Origin: a virus
IMG/VR virus record: IMGVR_UViG_3300013132_000126
Location: 1-34,758 of that record
Strand: one strand, 5' to 3'
DNA: 34,758 nucleotides
Below the pieces are notes generated by a model, which saw only the letters and a program-made list of their open reading frames with translations, searched no databases and was not told the origin of the DNA. Each line of letters starts with the position of its first letter. The first letter of the stretch is position 1. Position numbers and translations under genes: made by a program. Positions 22,010-30,775 of this stretch are shown in pieces.

Positions 22010-22947
22010 CACAGACTCGGGAATGCCACGCGAGGATACACATGGAAGGTCAGGTAGGTGTAGGCGCCGACCGGGTCGGCCTCGATCAGCGTGCGGCTTA
22101 GCTTGTATCCGCTGCCATCGAGCGGAACAGGCGATGACACCGGAACGCCGTTCATGGTGATGTTGCGCATCTCGCCGCTGATGGCGCTTTTTTCGCGCTT
22201 GCCGGCATCCATCACGACGACGGCCCACCCGAGCGGCCGATAAGAAAACACAAGGCTCCAGCGCCAATACGCGACATTGTTTTCAAACGCTCGCTGCGCC
22301 GAGACGCTGTCGAGCTTGGCCAGGCCGGCGCCGATCACATATGGTCCAATCGTGTAGCTGCTGCTGTTCACATACCCGATCGCCTGGATCCAGGCGCTCG
22401 ACGGTGCGCTGCTGCTGTTGAGTCCGACGGTGAGCGTTGCGGCGCCGCGCTCGGTCTCCAATGGTGGCAGGAATGGATCACCTGCCGAATTGACGATCGG
22501 CACGGTGTACGCATTGGTGCTCGTGTTGCACGCTGTTGCCGTGGCGATCTTGTAGCTGGTCGTGGAGATCTGATAGTCGCGCGGACGACTCAACGGCGAT
22601 TGCACGCGGTCAGCCGGATCCTGGCCTTTCTGCTGATTATCGACGGCAGGATCGCCGGTGCTGGCATTGCTGCTCTGGTCGGCATAGTAGGCATAGTTCG
22701 CCGTGACGCGCCATTGGAGCGGGTCGCCAGCGTCCTGCTGGACATCGAGTGATGTGCAGCGAGCCAACGCATCCTCGGGATGAGCTGACCAGATCAAGGG
22801 TATAGAAGGGTGAGAGCCTGCGTAATAGGCGCCATAAGTCGCTGAGTCAGTTCGTACTAAAAAAACGCGAGTATAGGTTCGTTGGTAACGCTGATCGACC
22901 GCAGCGCGTCGACCCTGATCCAGCTCCTTGAACAGCTTGTAGGCCAT
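22009..22947 (-). CDS. Tail protein downstream of the tape measure
   Basis: 312 residues with mixed beta character, many Tyr and Ser, and no transmembrane part. Recognisable stretches are RTYTRVFLVRTD near the start and WRWSLVFSYRPLGW near residue 235. The position directly after the tape measure gene fits a distal tail or tail-tip protein that starts baseplate assembly. No named family recognised with confidence. Confidence 0.6.
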   Translation of the reverse strand: MAYKLFKELDQGRRAAVDQRYQRTYTRVFLVRTDSATYGAYYAGSHPSIPLIWSAHPEDALARCTSLDVQQDAGDPLQWRVTANYAYYADQSSNASTGDPAVDNQQKGQDPADRVQSPLSRPRDYQISTTSYKIATATACNTSTNAYTVPIVNSAGDPFLPPLETERGAATLTVGLNSSSAPSSAWIQAIGYVNSSSYTIGPYVIGAGLAKLDSVSAQRAFENNVAYWRWSLVFSYRPLGWAVVVMDAGKREKSAISGEMRNITMNGVPVSSPVPLDGSGYKLSRTLIEADPVGAYTYLTFHVYPRVAFPSL

Positions 22948-22948
22948 G

Positions 22949-25423
22949 TTATCTGCCTATTGCCGCCACCGGCGGTCCCTTGACTTTCTCGAATGCCTTG
23001 ACCAGTTGATCCGAGTATGCCAACTGCTTGTCGCTGTTGAACGCCGCGCGCTCGGTGGCGATGCGGATCTTCTCCTGGATCGACATCGTCTCCTCGCCGT
23101 ACTGCGCGCGCACACGAATCTCGACATCGGCGGCGCTGCCACGCACAGATGCAGACGAGAACTGCGACTCGCCGCCGATGTTGTTACTAATGAGATCCTG
23201 AAGGAGCTTGCCAGTCTTGCGGTTGGCTGCTTCGCGGAACCTGTTGATTTCTTTTTGATTGATTGCGCTTCCCATCAAGGCTTCTTTGGCTTCCGTTGCC
23301 GATTTTGAAATGTTTTGCAATTCATGGTTAAACGATTCAAACGGCGTGCGCATCTGCGTCAGCGTGTCGGTGGCAAACTTATTGGTGCTCTTGGCCATGG
23401 CCTCGAGAGCAAGTTGCGCCTCGCTCACTTGGTTGTTTAGTTTGTTGAATCCGTCGGCAACCTTCTGTTGGGGATTGGCGGCATTGGCGGCATCGCGAGC
23501 GGCAGCATTGGCTTTGATGTTGTTGAAAAACTCAGTGATTGCGGCCGACTGGCCAGCTCGTATAGTCGCGATCTCTTCCGGCCTGCCACGGATCAACTCT
23601 TGGTTGATTTCCGCTTCTCGTTGCAACCTTTTGGTTTTACCTGTGACCTGTCCGGAAACCCCCTCGCGCATGCTAATTTCAAATTTCTTGGCCATTAGCT
23701 CCAAAGAAGCAACCGCGTCCTCAATCGCAAATTTGAAATCTAGCGCCAGTTTGGCAAAACGCTCGGACAGGTCATAGGTGATATCCCGTATGTTTTTGAA
23801 TGTGTTCTGTATTCCCTGCGCCTTGTCCTTTGGATCAATCACCGGAATGAATGTGTCGGAGATCTCCTTAACAATGTCCCTGATCGCCATAAACGCGCCA
23901 CGCAGTCCGGCAGCGATCGAGGTGATGTCGAAGCTGTCCAGGAACATCTTCGAGATTTCGCGGAAGGTGTCCTCCATGGTCGTCTTGAGCCGCCGCACCT
24001 GGCCTTCAAACGAGCCGGCAAACCTTGCCGCCGCGTCCTGCATGTCCTTGCCGTTGGACGCAATCATGACCGCGCGGATTCCCTCGGCGCTGGTTACGGA
24101 ACCTTCCCGCACTGCCGCCATAGCCTCCTCGAGCGAATGCGTCTTGCCAGTGGTCTGCTCCAGCACCTTGGCCAGCGACTCGTAGACCCTGATGCCTTGG
24201 GACTGCAGCGCGTCCAGTTCGCCAGCGCCGGCGATGCCGGCCTTGAACATGCCGGCGATGGAGCTGGTGATCGTGGCGGCGCCTTGCTCGCCGAGGAGCT
24301 CGGCCGCACCCTGCACCTGCATCACGGTCTTGGTCGCCGCCTCCATGGAGATGCCGGCATTGGCCAGGCCGGACATGGCGGCGATGTTTTCCTTGAGAGC
24401 TACGCCGGACGCCATGGACGCCTGGCGCATGTCCTCGATCGCCTTCGTGCCTTTCGCAAAACTGCCGGCGAGGTACGCCGCGCGGATCTGCATCGACTCC
24501 AGCTCGGCGCCGAGCTGCGCGAACTGCATCGCTCCGCCGGCGATGCCACCGGCCACGCCAAATGCCATGCCGCCGGCGGCACGGATGTCGGCAGCACCGG
24601 CGGTCATGCTGGCCAACTTCTGGTAGGTCGACTTGTTGCGCCATTCGTCCAGCGCTTTTTTCTTCTCGGCCGCTTTTTCCTCGGCGCGAATGTCGGCCTC
24701 GATCTGCCGCGAAGTCATGCTCATGCGCCGAGCCTTGGTTTTTTCGTCGGCAAACAGCTTGTCTCTTTCCAAGGAGTTCATGCCGGCAAGCTGCTTTTTG
24801 CGCGCCTCGTCGGCGGCAGCCTGCTGCTTTTTCTGCGCTTGAGCCTCCTGATAGGCGCGAATCTGTGGCGCTGACATGGCGCCAAGCATCTTCTTTTCGC
24901 GCTCGGCTGCCTTGAAATTCTCCCGCTCCAGCGCATTCATTCCGCGCAGCTTTTCCTTGAACGCAGAAAACGCCGACTCCTTCTTGTCTCTGGCCTGCTG
25001 TTCAACCTTGGCTTTTTTCTCGGCCTCAGCTTCAGCCTTAATCTGCTCAGCAGTCATTCCCATGAGCCGAGCCTTCTTGCGCTCAGCGATCTTGTATTCC
25101 TCGCGCTCCAGCGCGTTCATGCCAGCCAGTCTGGCTTTCAGTGCGTTGTAGGAGTCTTCTTTTTGGATCGCCTCGGCACTCATCCCCATGCGGCGCTGCT
25201 TCGTTTCCCTTGCCAGGATAGCCTGTTGCCGCTCTAAAGCATTCATCGACTCCAGGCGCTTCTCAAACGCTTTCTGCTCGGCGTTGGCGCGCCTTTGCTT
25301 GATTGCAAGATCATCAATTTCTTGGCCGGTTTTCTCGACATTATCGGCAAGCTTTGCAAGGCCAGAGATTGCCTCGTCGCCGTCCCATCCCATGGCCAAA
25401 GATGTGCGGATGATGCTAGCCAC
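22949..25423 (-). CDS. Tape measure protein
   Basis: 824 residues; sets tail length and is injected with DNA. The GTG at 25423 is used because GGAGG lies six bases upstream; it overlaps the chaperone stop by eight bases. Residues about 55-270 hold four copies of a charged helical repeat with the core GMNALERE and a following GM(T/S)AEQIKAE block. A Gly/Ala-rich hydrophobic segment (GGMAFGVAGGIAGGAM) follows near 285-300, then a tape-measure core with AAYLAGSFAKG and a helical C-terminus. Length and place after the frameshifted chaperone genes make this assignment firm. Confidence 0.88.
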   Translation of the reverse strand: MASIIRTSLAMGWDGDEAISGLAKLADNVEKTGQEIDDLAIKQRRANAEQKAFEKRLESMNALERQQAILARETKQRRMGMSAEAIQKEDSYNALKARLAGMNALEREEYKIAERKKARLMGMTAEQIKAEAEAEKKAKVEQQARDKKESAFSAFKEKLRGMNALERENFKAAEREKKMLGAMSAPQIRAYQEAQAQKKQQAAADEARKKQLAGMNSLERDKLFADEKTKARRMSMTSRQIEADIRAEEKAAEKKKALDEWRNKSTYQKLASMTAGAADIRAAGGMAFGVAGGIAGGAMQFAQLGAELESMQIRAAYLAGSFAKGTKAIEDMRQASMASGVALKENIAAMSGLANAGISMEAATKTVMQVQGAAELLGEQGAATITSSIAGMFKAGIAGAGELDALQSQGIRVYESLAKVLEQTTGKTHSLEEAMAAVREGSVTSAEGIRAVMIASNGKDMQDAAARFAGSFEGQVRRLKTTMEDTFREISKMFLDSFDITSIAAGLRGAFMAIRDIVKEISDTFIPVIDPKDKAQGIQNTFKNIRDITYDLSERFAKLALDFKFAIEDAVASLELMAKKFEISMREGVSGQVTGKTKRLQREAEINQELIRGRPEEIATIRAGQSAAITEFFNNIKANAAARDAANAANPQQKVADGFNKLNNQVSEAQLALEAMAKSTNKFATDTLTQMRTPFESFNHELQNISKSATEAKEALMGSAINQKEINRFREAANRKTGKLLQDLISNNIGGESQFSSASVRGSAADVEIRVRAQYGEETMSIQEKIRIATERAAFNSDKQLAYSDQLVKAFEKVKGPPVAAIGR

Positions 25424-26080
25424 GCCTGACCTCCGCACCACTAGCCAGCAGGATCGCTCGCGCCTGCTCGGGACTCATCTCCCTCGTCGAGGACTCCTCG
25501 CCGTAGCGCGGCAGGAAGTCCGACATCGAGACATCCTTGGCCCACGGTGCCGTCGCGGCCCACGCCGCTGTCGCCGCCTGAATGTCGCCGCGAACCTGAC
25601 CCCATGGATCAACCGACATGAGCGCCATCCACTCGGCCAGCTCGCTCGCACTCATCCGCTCACCTAGCTCGGCGACCGTACAGCCGAGATGTCCGGCCAA
25701 GGCAAACATCAAGCGGCGGGTCGGTCGCTCGCGGAGTTTTTTTCCAGCGCATCCACATCGTCCTTGGTCATGCGGTTGAGCTTGAGCGCTCTCTCCCACA
25801 GACGGTCGGCGATGCCGGCAGGCAGCGAGCTGAGCTGCTGGATATCTGCATCCCCAAATAACCTGACGCCATGCTCATCGCACAGCGACAGGCTCAGCAG
25901 CTTGGCTCGAACATCCCGCCACTTGGCCATTCCCTTGGCTTCAATCGAGGCTCCCTCGTAGAGGTCGCGCTCGCCAGCTGTCAGCTCGCGCAGGTGGACC
26001 GCGTCTCCCCACTCGGGAACCTCGACGCGTTCCACCCGCACCTTGGCCTTGGACAGGATGTCCGCCTTGCTCAGTCCCAT
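25416..26080 (-). CDS. Tail assembly chaperone, -1 frameshift product (G-T type)
   Basis: The second chaperone frame (25416-25743) has no start of its own suited to translation and is reached by -1 slippage at A-AAA-AAC from the shorter upstream gene. The joint reads DALEKKLRERPTRR and leads into LAGHLGCTVAELGERMSA and AEWMALM, which is typical of the T-domain of lambda-like G/GT pairs. The fused protein binds the tape measure and tail tube subunits during tail assembly but is not in the virion. The product is about 221 residues. Confidence 0.8.
25709..26080 (-). CDS. Tail assembly chaperone (G type)
   Basis: 123 residues starting MGLSKADILSKAKV; it has the usual acidic and helical body (LRELTAGERDLYEGASIEAK) and ends SASDRPAA if no frameshift occurs. 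It lies between the tail tube and tape measure genes, the fixed place of this gene in long-tailed phages. GGAG precedes the ATG. The last part shares its DNA with the second chaperone frame. Confidence 0.8.
   Translation of the reverse strand: MGLSKADILSKAKVRVERVEVPEWGDAVHLRELTAGERDLYEGASIEAKGMAKWRDVRAKLLSLSLCDEHGVRLFGDADIQQLSSLPAGIADRLWERALKLNRMTKDDVDALEKNSASDRPAA
25736..25742 (-). promoter_or_regulatory. -1 frameshift slippery site A-AAA-AAC
   Basis: On the minus strand the codons GAA AAA AAC of the chaperone gene form the heptamer A AAA AAC in correct phase (frame checked from the ATG at 26080). A slip of one base backwards moves the ribosome into the second chaperone frame, 38 bases or so before the zero-frame stop. 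GC-rich sequence follows and may form a stimulatory stem. Confidence 0.8.
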
Positions 26081-26090
26081 CGATCGCTCC

Positions 26091-26534
26091 TTACAGCGCC
26101 GCGCTGGATATCGTCAGGGTCACGGTGTACTTCAGCGTGTCGTCGCCTGCGGCGATGGTCGGCGTCGTCACATCTGTGATAAACCCGGTGAACGAGAACA
26201 GCGTGTCAATCGCCGATCCGGTAAAGTCCACAGTCACCACGCTCTTGGTTTTGGCAGTAAGCCGAGTCCGTAACGCCGTGAGCTGGTTTGAAGCCGTGGC
26301 GGTGTCGTCCAAGAAAAACTCAAACTGCACGGTGCCTGGATCGATCCGAGCCGGATATTTCACCAAGGTGGTGTCGGCCAGTCCGGTCTGGTCGCTGGTG
26401 GCAACCGTGGAGCTGTTGCTGCCAATTGACACCAGGTTGGCCAACGAGCTCGAGGCGCCCGTGGTCTCGATTCCTGACACCAGCGTGATTGACGCGATGG
26501 ACGCGGCAGCGCCCGCAGCTAAAACCTTAGGCAT
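26091..26534 (-). CDS. Major tail (tube) protein
   Basis: 147 residues, rich in Thr, Ser, Ala and Val, with beta-strand patterns and an N-terminal helix-poor opening (MPKVLAAGAAASIASITL). PARIDPGTVQFEFFLDD is typical of tail tube subunits, which form stacked hexameric rings. It lies between the tail completion and chaperone genes, where the tube gene is expected. The start shares one base with the stop of the preceding gene (TAATG). Confidence 0.8.
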   Translation of the reverse strand: MPKVLAAGAAASIASITLVSGIETTGASSSLANLVSIGSNSSTVATSDQTGLADTTLVKYPARIDPGTVQFEFFLDDTATASNQLTALRTRLTAKTKSVVTVDFTGSAIDTLFSFTGFITDVTTPTIAAGDDTLKYTVTLTISSAAL

Positions 26535-26950
26535 TATCCACCCTCCATAGTGCCGACGATTGTGAGCATCGTCAAGCGTGCCTGTTCGTCCGAGCCGTCG
26601 GTGTAAGCCTGCGACTCGTCCGACTCGTTCTCAATTCTCCAATGGTGAACAATCGTGCTCCCGATTGTCTGCCGCGCCGGAGACGCCTGGATGCGCGCCT
26701 TGACCCAGTCGGCCGACGCTTGAGCCACGCTTCGAGTCATGGCCACTATGGTCATTTCGACGACCTCGGTGCTGACCGCAGGGGTGCCGTCGAGTTGCAT
26801 CACCCGCGTGCGACTCGATCCGGTCGTCACCGCAAACGGCAGCGACGATCCCTGCGGCGCCTGCTCGGGATGGATGCCGCCAGGGAGATTGGCCGCGTAG
26901 CCGGTCTGGCCGGACAGGTAGTCGCGGAGCACCTTGCCAAGGAGGCTCAT
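26534..26950 (-). CDS. DUF3168-type tail completion protein
   Basis: 138 residues. The layout LRDYLSGQTG, GIHPEQAPQGSSLPFAV, VVEMTIVAMTRS and HHWRIENESDE matches the DUF3168 (gp17/HK97 gp10-adjacent) tail terminator family, which caps the tail tube at the head side. The ATGA junction with the upstream gene confirms the start. Order head closure, gp10-like, DUF3168, tube is standard. Confidence 0.82.
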   Translation of the reverse strand: MSLLGKVLRDYLSGQTGYAANLPGGIHPEQAPQGSSLPFAVTTGSSRTRVMQLDGTPAVSTEVVEMTIVAMTRSVAQASADWVKARIQASPARQTIGSTIVHHWRIENESDESQAYTDGSDEQARLTMLTIVGTMEGG

Positions 26951-27528
26951 TTTCCGAGCTCCTCAAGGATTGCCTTGCGCGTGACGCCCTCAATGATGTC
27001 CTCGGCGTCACGAAGAGCTGGACGCAAAAACGGTCTGGCCTTGACCCTTACGAACTTGTCCTGACCCCAAATCTGAGCCGTAAATCCGTTCTCAACTAAA
27101 TGCGTGTACAGACTCGGCCGGACCATCGTCATGACATTGCGTTTGGCAGGATCCGACTTGCGTCTCTTGAGGTATTTTATAAATGCCATAGATGTGAATC
27201 GTCGCCTTGGACCAATGACGGCGTATACATTTCCGTTGCGACGATTGACGCCAACCCTAAATCCGATAGATCGCTTGAGCGTGCCTGATGAGCCGTAAAC
27301 AGGCACCCTTTTGCCATCATGGGTCACACGCACTATGCGCTGAGGCGCCAACTCCTGAACGCGCTTGACCATATAGCTTGACGCCATCTGGCCGGCTTTT
27401 TTTAAGCTGGACTTTAGTTTGGCCGGAGCCTCCGACCTTAGATACGCCATGGCATTTGCAAATCCGTCAAGCTGTGCCACCACTCTGCTGGTGCTGGAAT
27501 TGAATTTTGCGCGAAATGGTTTCTGCAT
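26947..27528 (-). CDS. HK97 gp10-like neck/tail protein
   Basis: 193 residues, basic and rich in Arg and Lys, with SLKKAGQMASSYMVKR near residue 40, a central GTLKRSIGFRV and a C-terminal KARPFLRPALRDAEDI. The last motif (PFLRPA) is the mark of HK97 gp10-like proteins. The ATG at 27528 overlaps the previous stop as TGATG; a GTG three bases earlier is a possible alternative start. It helps join head and tail. Confidence 0.82.
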   Translation of the reverse strand: MQKPFRAKFNSSTSRVVAQLDGFANAMAYLRSEAPAKLKSSLKKAGQMASSYMVKRVQELAPQRIVRVTHDGKRVPVYGSSGTLKRSIGFRVGVNRRNGNVYAVIGPRRRFTSMAFIKYLKRRKSDPAKRNVMTMVRPSLYTHLVENGFTAQIWGQDKFVRVKARPFLRPALRDAEDIIEGVTRKAILEELGK

Positions 27529-27854
27529 CACGCACCCGTCCTTTCGGTGGCGGTGATCTCGAGCCAGCGGTTGCGCTCATCGAGGTTGCGCACAAATTGA
27601 AAGTTAAACTGCCTAGAGCCGAATAGCGCTCGATGCGTTGCCGCCACATCACTGCGGTATCGGATGGTGATCGTGTGCGTCTGCTGCACCTGCATCGCCT
27701 CGGCGATCGTGTTCTCCTGGCCGCTAGCCGGTATCACCGAGGCGTAGACCGTGGCGTATGTCGTCCATGATCGCGTCGCCTGGCCGTAGGCGTCGATCGT
27801 GTCCACAGGCGCCTGCAGCTCGATGCGCTTGCGCAGATCGCCAATGACAGTCAC
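27528..27854 (-). CDS. Head-tail adaptor (head closure, SPP1 gp16 type)
   Basis: 108 residues starting with GTG in a GTGA overlap. The strings LRKRIELQAP, then AYGQATRSWTTYATVYA and THTITIRYRSDV are typical of the phage head-tail joining family (SPP1 gp16-like), which plugs the connector. The position before gp10-like fits. Confidence 0.85.
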   Translation of the reverse strand: MTVIGDLRKRIELQAPVDTIDAYGQATRSWTTYATVYASVIPASGQENTIAEAMQVQQTHTITIRYRSDVAATHRALFGSRQFNFQFVRNLDERNRWLEITATERTGA

Positions 27855-28546
27855 TGGTAGTCACCCATCTGGTAAAGGCGCAGGATGGAGTCGACGGCCA
27901 GTGGCGTCTCACCGCCAAATGAACCGACCGCCTCGCGGTGCTCATACCAGTGCGCCGCCAGCATCTGGATTGCCGTTTGCAGCAGCGGTGGACACGCGGC
28001 GGCACTGGTGCCGTAGCCGACCACGAAGTCCACTTCGACGGCATTGCTGCGACCTGGCTGAGTGAGCGGCCAGTAGGTCATCGGCGGCAGTTGCAAGCGT
28101 GGAGGGTTGCTGTCGAGGTCGTGGATGTAGTCAGTGTCCTTGGCCAGCGTGGTGAGCGTCCCGGCGCTGTTGTAATAGCGCACCCTCGGCATGTCGTAGC
28201 CGTAGCCGTCGGCGGTCGTGACATACGCGACAGGACCACGCGGTAGCTCTACCGGCGCTCCAACATAGGTGTCAAAGTTGTAGCGCCATGTGCGGCGCAT
28301 GGTCTCGTATGGCGCGTTGAAAAACTTCGGCTGCTCAAGCGGACCACCGGGGAAGGTGTCCAGCGTCATGCGCCAGGTGGTGCGCACCAGAGAGCGCCGG
28401 GTCCACCGCTCAACATGATCGCGCGCTGCCGAGATGAGGCCGGATATGAGCGCGTCGTCGCTTGAATGATCGACGCGGAGCCAGCTCTTGGCCGACGCCA
28501 AGGTCACTGGCTCCGCTGCGGGTGGCGTGAGAACGGAGATCGCCAC
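27851..28546 (-). CDS. Head-tail connector (gp6-like)
   Basis: 231 residues from a GTG with GGAGGT upstream. The opening PVTLASAKSWLRVDHSSDDA and LISAARDHVERWTRRSL is the standard start of gp6/phiE125 gp8-type connector proteins, which form a ring under the portal. The middle has aromatic and Pro-rich sequence and the end is helical (LLQTAIQMLAAHWYEHREA). It is larger than the shortest gp6 proteins because it has this second domain. Confidence 0.85.
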   Translation of the reverse strand: MAISVLTPPAAEPVTLASAKSWLRVDHSSDDALISGLISAARDHVERWTRRSLVRTTWRMTLDTFPGGPLEQPKFFNAPYETMRRTWRYNFDTYVGAPVELPRGPVAYVTTADGYGYDMPRVRYYNSAGTLTTLAKDTDYIHDLDSNPPRLQLPPMTYWPLTQPGRSNAVEVDFVVGYGTSAAACPPLLQTAIQMLAAHWYEHREAVGSFGGETPLAVDSILRLYQMGDYQ

Positions 28547-28549
28547 GGA

Positions 28550-28735
28550 TTACCTCCGTTCCTTGGACTTGCTCCTCTTGGCTTCTCCGGACTCGGCCTC
28601 AGCCTCGGCCGGCACAGGGATGGCGTATTCGGCCTCGATCAGGCGCTTGCCTTCGGCCGCGTCGACCTCGATCAGGTCGCCCGGTCGCCAGGCGAGCGTG
28701 TCACTCGCCAAGGCGACCAACAGTTGCACTTTCAT
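28550..28735 (-). CDS. Small head-region protein
   Basis: 61 residues. The N-terminal part (LAWRPGDLIEVDAAEGKRL) fits the small proteins often found between capsid and connector genes, and the C-terminus is a charged tail (AEAEAESGEAKRSKSKERR). GGAGG lies seven bases before the ATG and the stop overlaps the ribosome site of the connector. A head decoration or connector accessory role is likely from place only. Confidence 0.65.
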   Translation of the reverse strand: MKVQLLVALASDTLAWRPGDLIEVDAAEGKRLIEAEYAIPVPAEAEAESGEAKRSKSKERR

Positions 28736-28753
28736 CTCAGTCCCTCCTCGGGA

Positions 28754-30151
28754 TTAGGCCTGAGTGAGAAGCTTGATGGCGGCGCTGATCAGCACCTTGG
28801 AGTCGCACCGCTGGAACGCGGTGAACGCCACCTGGCCGTACTCGGCGTACCTTTCGTCCATCCTGACGACCTGGATGTCCAGTGCGTCGCGGATGATGTA
28901 CTTTCTGAAGTCGCCGAACAGCACGGTCTTGTTGGTCGTGGCGATCGTGCTGGACATCGAGTTGTTGATAAGCACCGGGTAGCCGAACAGTCGGTTTGGC
29001 TCGCCGACGATGTAGCTCTCGGTGAACACGGGACGACCCTGGCTGTCGAGCAGCTTTCGGATCGCAAGCAGCACATTGTCGTGCATCATGAACGCCGCAT
29101 CGGGACGATACGCCCGATCGAGCGAATGCACCAGATTCAGCAGGTCGTTGACCGCAATGGCTGCGGCGGCGGCGGAGGTGGCGCCAGCCGAGGCACCCGT
29201 CACCAGGCCTTGCGGCTGCGAGGAGCCGGTGCCGGTGGCGAAGTGGTCGGCCTGGATGCGGCCGAGTCGCTCGCCAAGCAGGTCACCCAAGAGGGTCGGG
29301 ATGTCGACGATCGAGTCTTGCATGAGCTCGACCGAGACATTGACCAGCTTGGAGCTGTACTTGTACGAGTTCAGAGTGACCTTGCCGAAAGTGACATCCT
29401 GCGAGTTGAACGCGGTGTTCTCGGCGATGATCTCACCCTTCTGGGTGGTGTCATTCACCGTCGGGATGTCGTAGGGGTTGCCGGTGCTGGTGCGGATCAC
29501 CTGCGCGTACTCGCGGACATTCGCGAAGTACAGGAGCTGCTTTTCCAGCGCGTCGGACAGCGTGGTGGGAACCAAGTGGCCGCCGGCGGTTGTGGTGCCG
29601 ACGGATTGCGCGCGCTGCTCGATTTCCTTGACGGAGCGAGGAGCGGTGGCGTGCAGCGCCACGGACAACGAGCGGGTGTTCAGGTTGAACCCGATCCGCT
29701 CAGCGGCGGCGGAATGAGCATCGGTGCAGAGGCCGGACGGCTGGAGCATCCACCCGCGCAGCGCCATGCTGCGGTCTTCCTTGGCCTTGCGGTCGTTGAG
29801 GTCCGACACATAGGCCGGAGCCTCAATCGGAGCGGGAGCGCTGCGGCGGCGCTCACCGGAAGTGCGTCGCAGGATCGACAGGCGGGACTCAAGGTTGTTA
29901 AGCCTCAAGCTGTTTTGGCCGACAGCAGGAGCCGCGACAGGAGCATCCTCGGCGGCGTCGTCGGCTGCGTCGCCGGCGACTTCGGCCTCGAGAGCGGCCA
30001 CGCGGCCATCAAGCTCAACCACCTTGGCGGCGAGAGCGTCCCAGCTCGCCTGCTCGTCAGGGGTGAGCTCGCGCTTGTTGAGGGACTCGAGCTGCGAGAC
30101 GAGGAGGCCGCGCTCCTCGATCAGCTTGTCGATCTGCTGAGTACGGTTCAT
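28754..30151 (-). CDS. HK97-fold major capsid protein with delta domain
   Basis: 465 residues. Residues 1-70 form a coiled coil (QQIDKLIEERGLLVSQLESL) that would act as the scaffolding delta domain. An Ala-rich linker follows, then the capsid fold from about residue 170: GGHLVPTTLSDALEKQLLY, ERLGRIQADHFATGTG, FMMHDNVLLAIRKLLDSQG and NRLFGYPVLINNSM. These are classic HK97-type signatures. CGGAGG upstream of the ATG sets the start. The prohead protease upstream would cut off the delta domain. Confidence 0.92.
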   Translation of the reverse strand: MNRTQQIDKLIEERGLLVSQLESLNKRELTPDEQASWDALAAKVVELDGRVAALEAEVAGDAADDAAEDAPVAAPAVGQNSLRLNNLESRLSILRRTSGERRRSAPAPIEAPAYVSDLNDRKAKEDRSMALRGWMLQPSGLCTDAHSAAAERIGFNLNTRSLSVALHATAPRSVKEIEQRAQSVGTTTAGGHLVPTTLSDALEKQLLYFANVREYAQVIRTSTGNPYDIPTVNDTTQKGEIIAENTAFNSQDVTFGKVTLNSYKYSSKLVNVSVELMQDSIVDIPTLLGDLLGERLGRIQADHFATGTGSSQPQGLVTGASAGATSAAAAAIAVNDLLNLVHSLDRAYRPDAAFMMHDNVLLAIRKLLDSQGRPVFTESYIVGEPNRLFGYPVLINNSMSSTIATTNKTVLFGDFRKYIIRDALDIQVVRMDERYAEYGQVAFTAFQRCDSKVLISAAIKLLTQA

Positions 30152-30202
30152 GCGAACCTCCGTAAAGGGTGAAATACTTCCGCCACTACTAACATCCGAG
30201 AG

Positions 30203-30775
30203 TCACGATCGGCGACCGCGCCGCTTGATCTGCTCGAGGCGCCAGGCGCGCGCTTGCTGGCATCGAGCCAGGTAATGGAACGAGGAGGCGCGCAGCGATC
30301 GCAGCGCCACCGATGTGTCCGGATAGGCCGGCATGGCGACGATGGAGACTTCGTGGAGATCCACATCCATGAGCGTGCGCAAGCGGCCGCCGCCCTCGGC
30401 TGTCCCCCATGAGTCGCCGCCGCCGGCCACAGTGAACCCGAACGACATCTGCGACACATCGCCGCGCTTCAGCAGCTCGCGCAAATCGTTGGCGTAGGTG
30501 GTATGCGGCAGGTCGATCTCGACCATCAACCCGCGCTGGTCGCTCGACAGGCGCAGCGTGCCGGCGCTTAGCCGACCGATCACCATGGAGTCGTCGTGGC
30601 CGACCAGCGCGCGGACATCAGCCCCGGACTTGAGCGACCGCTCAAACGCCGAGGGATCAATCACCTCGCGGAACCCTCCCAAGTCTTCGGACATCGGACC
30701 GTAGACGGCGGCATAGCCGACAGCCGTGTTGCCGTTGGTGCTGATCGAGCCGCCAGCGCGTCGCTCCATGCTCAT
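30203..30775 (-). CDS. HK97 family prohead protease (U35)
   Basis: 190 residues. VGYAAVYGPMSEDLGGFRE, then LVGHDDSMVIGRL with the active-site His, VSQMSFGFTV with the Ser, and LHEVSIVAMPAYPDT match family U35/S78. It trims capsid and scaffold during head maturation. The ATG at 30775 forms ATGA with the portal stop. 51 bases separate it from the capsid gene and hold the capsid ribosome site. Confidence 0.9.
   Translation of the reverse strand: MSMERRAGGSISTNGNTAVGYAAVYGPMSEDLGGFREVIDPSAFERSLKSGADVRALVGHDDSMVIGRLSAGTLRLSSDQRGLMVEIDLPHTTYANDLRELLKRGDVSQMSFGFTVAGGGDSWGTAEGGGRLRTLMDVDLHEVSIVAMPAYPDTSVALRSLRASSFHYLARCQQARAWRLEQIKRRGRRS

Noticed and set aside
24137-24874. Plus-strand coding region opposite the tape measure
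   Set aside because: It is an antisense shadow caused by GC-rich codon bias and has no ribosome binding site or domain.
28466-30172. 568-residue plus-strand frame opposite the capsid
   Set aside because: It lies antisense to the clear capsid gene, lacks any recognised domain and reflects GC-rich third positions.
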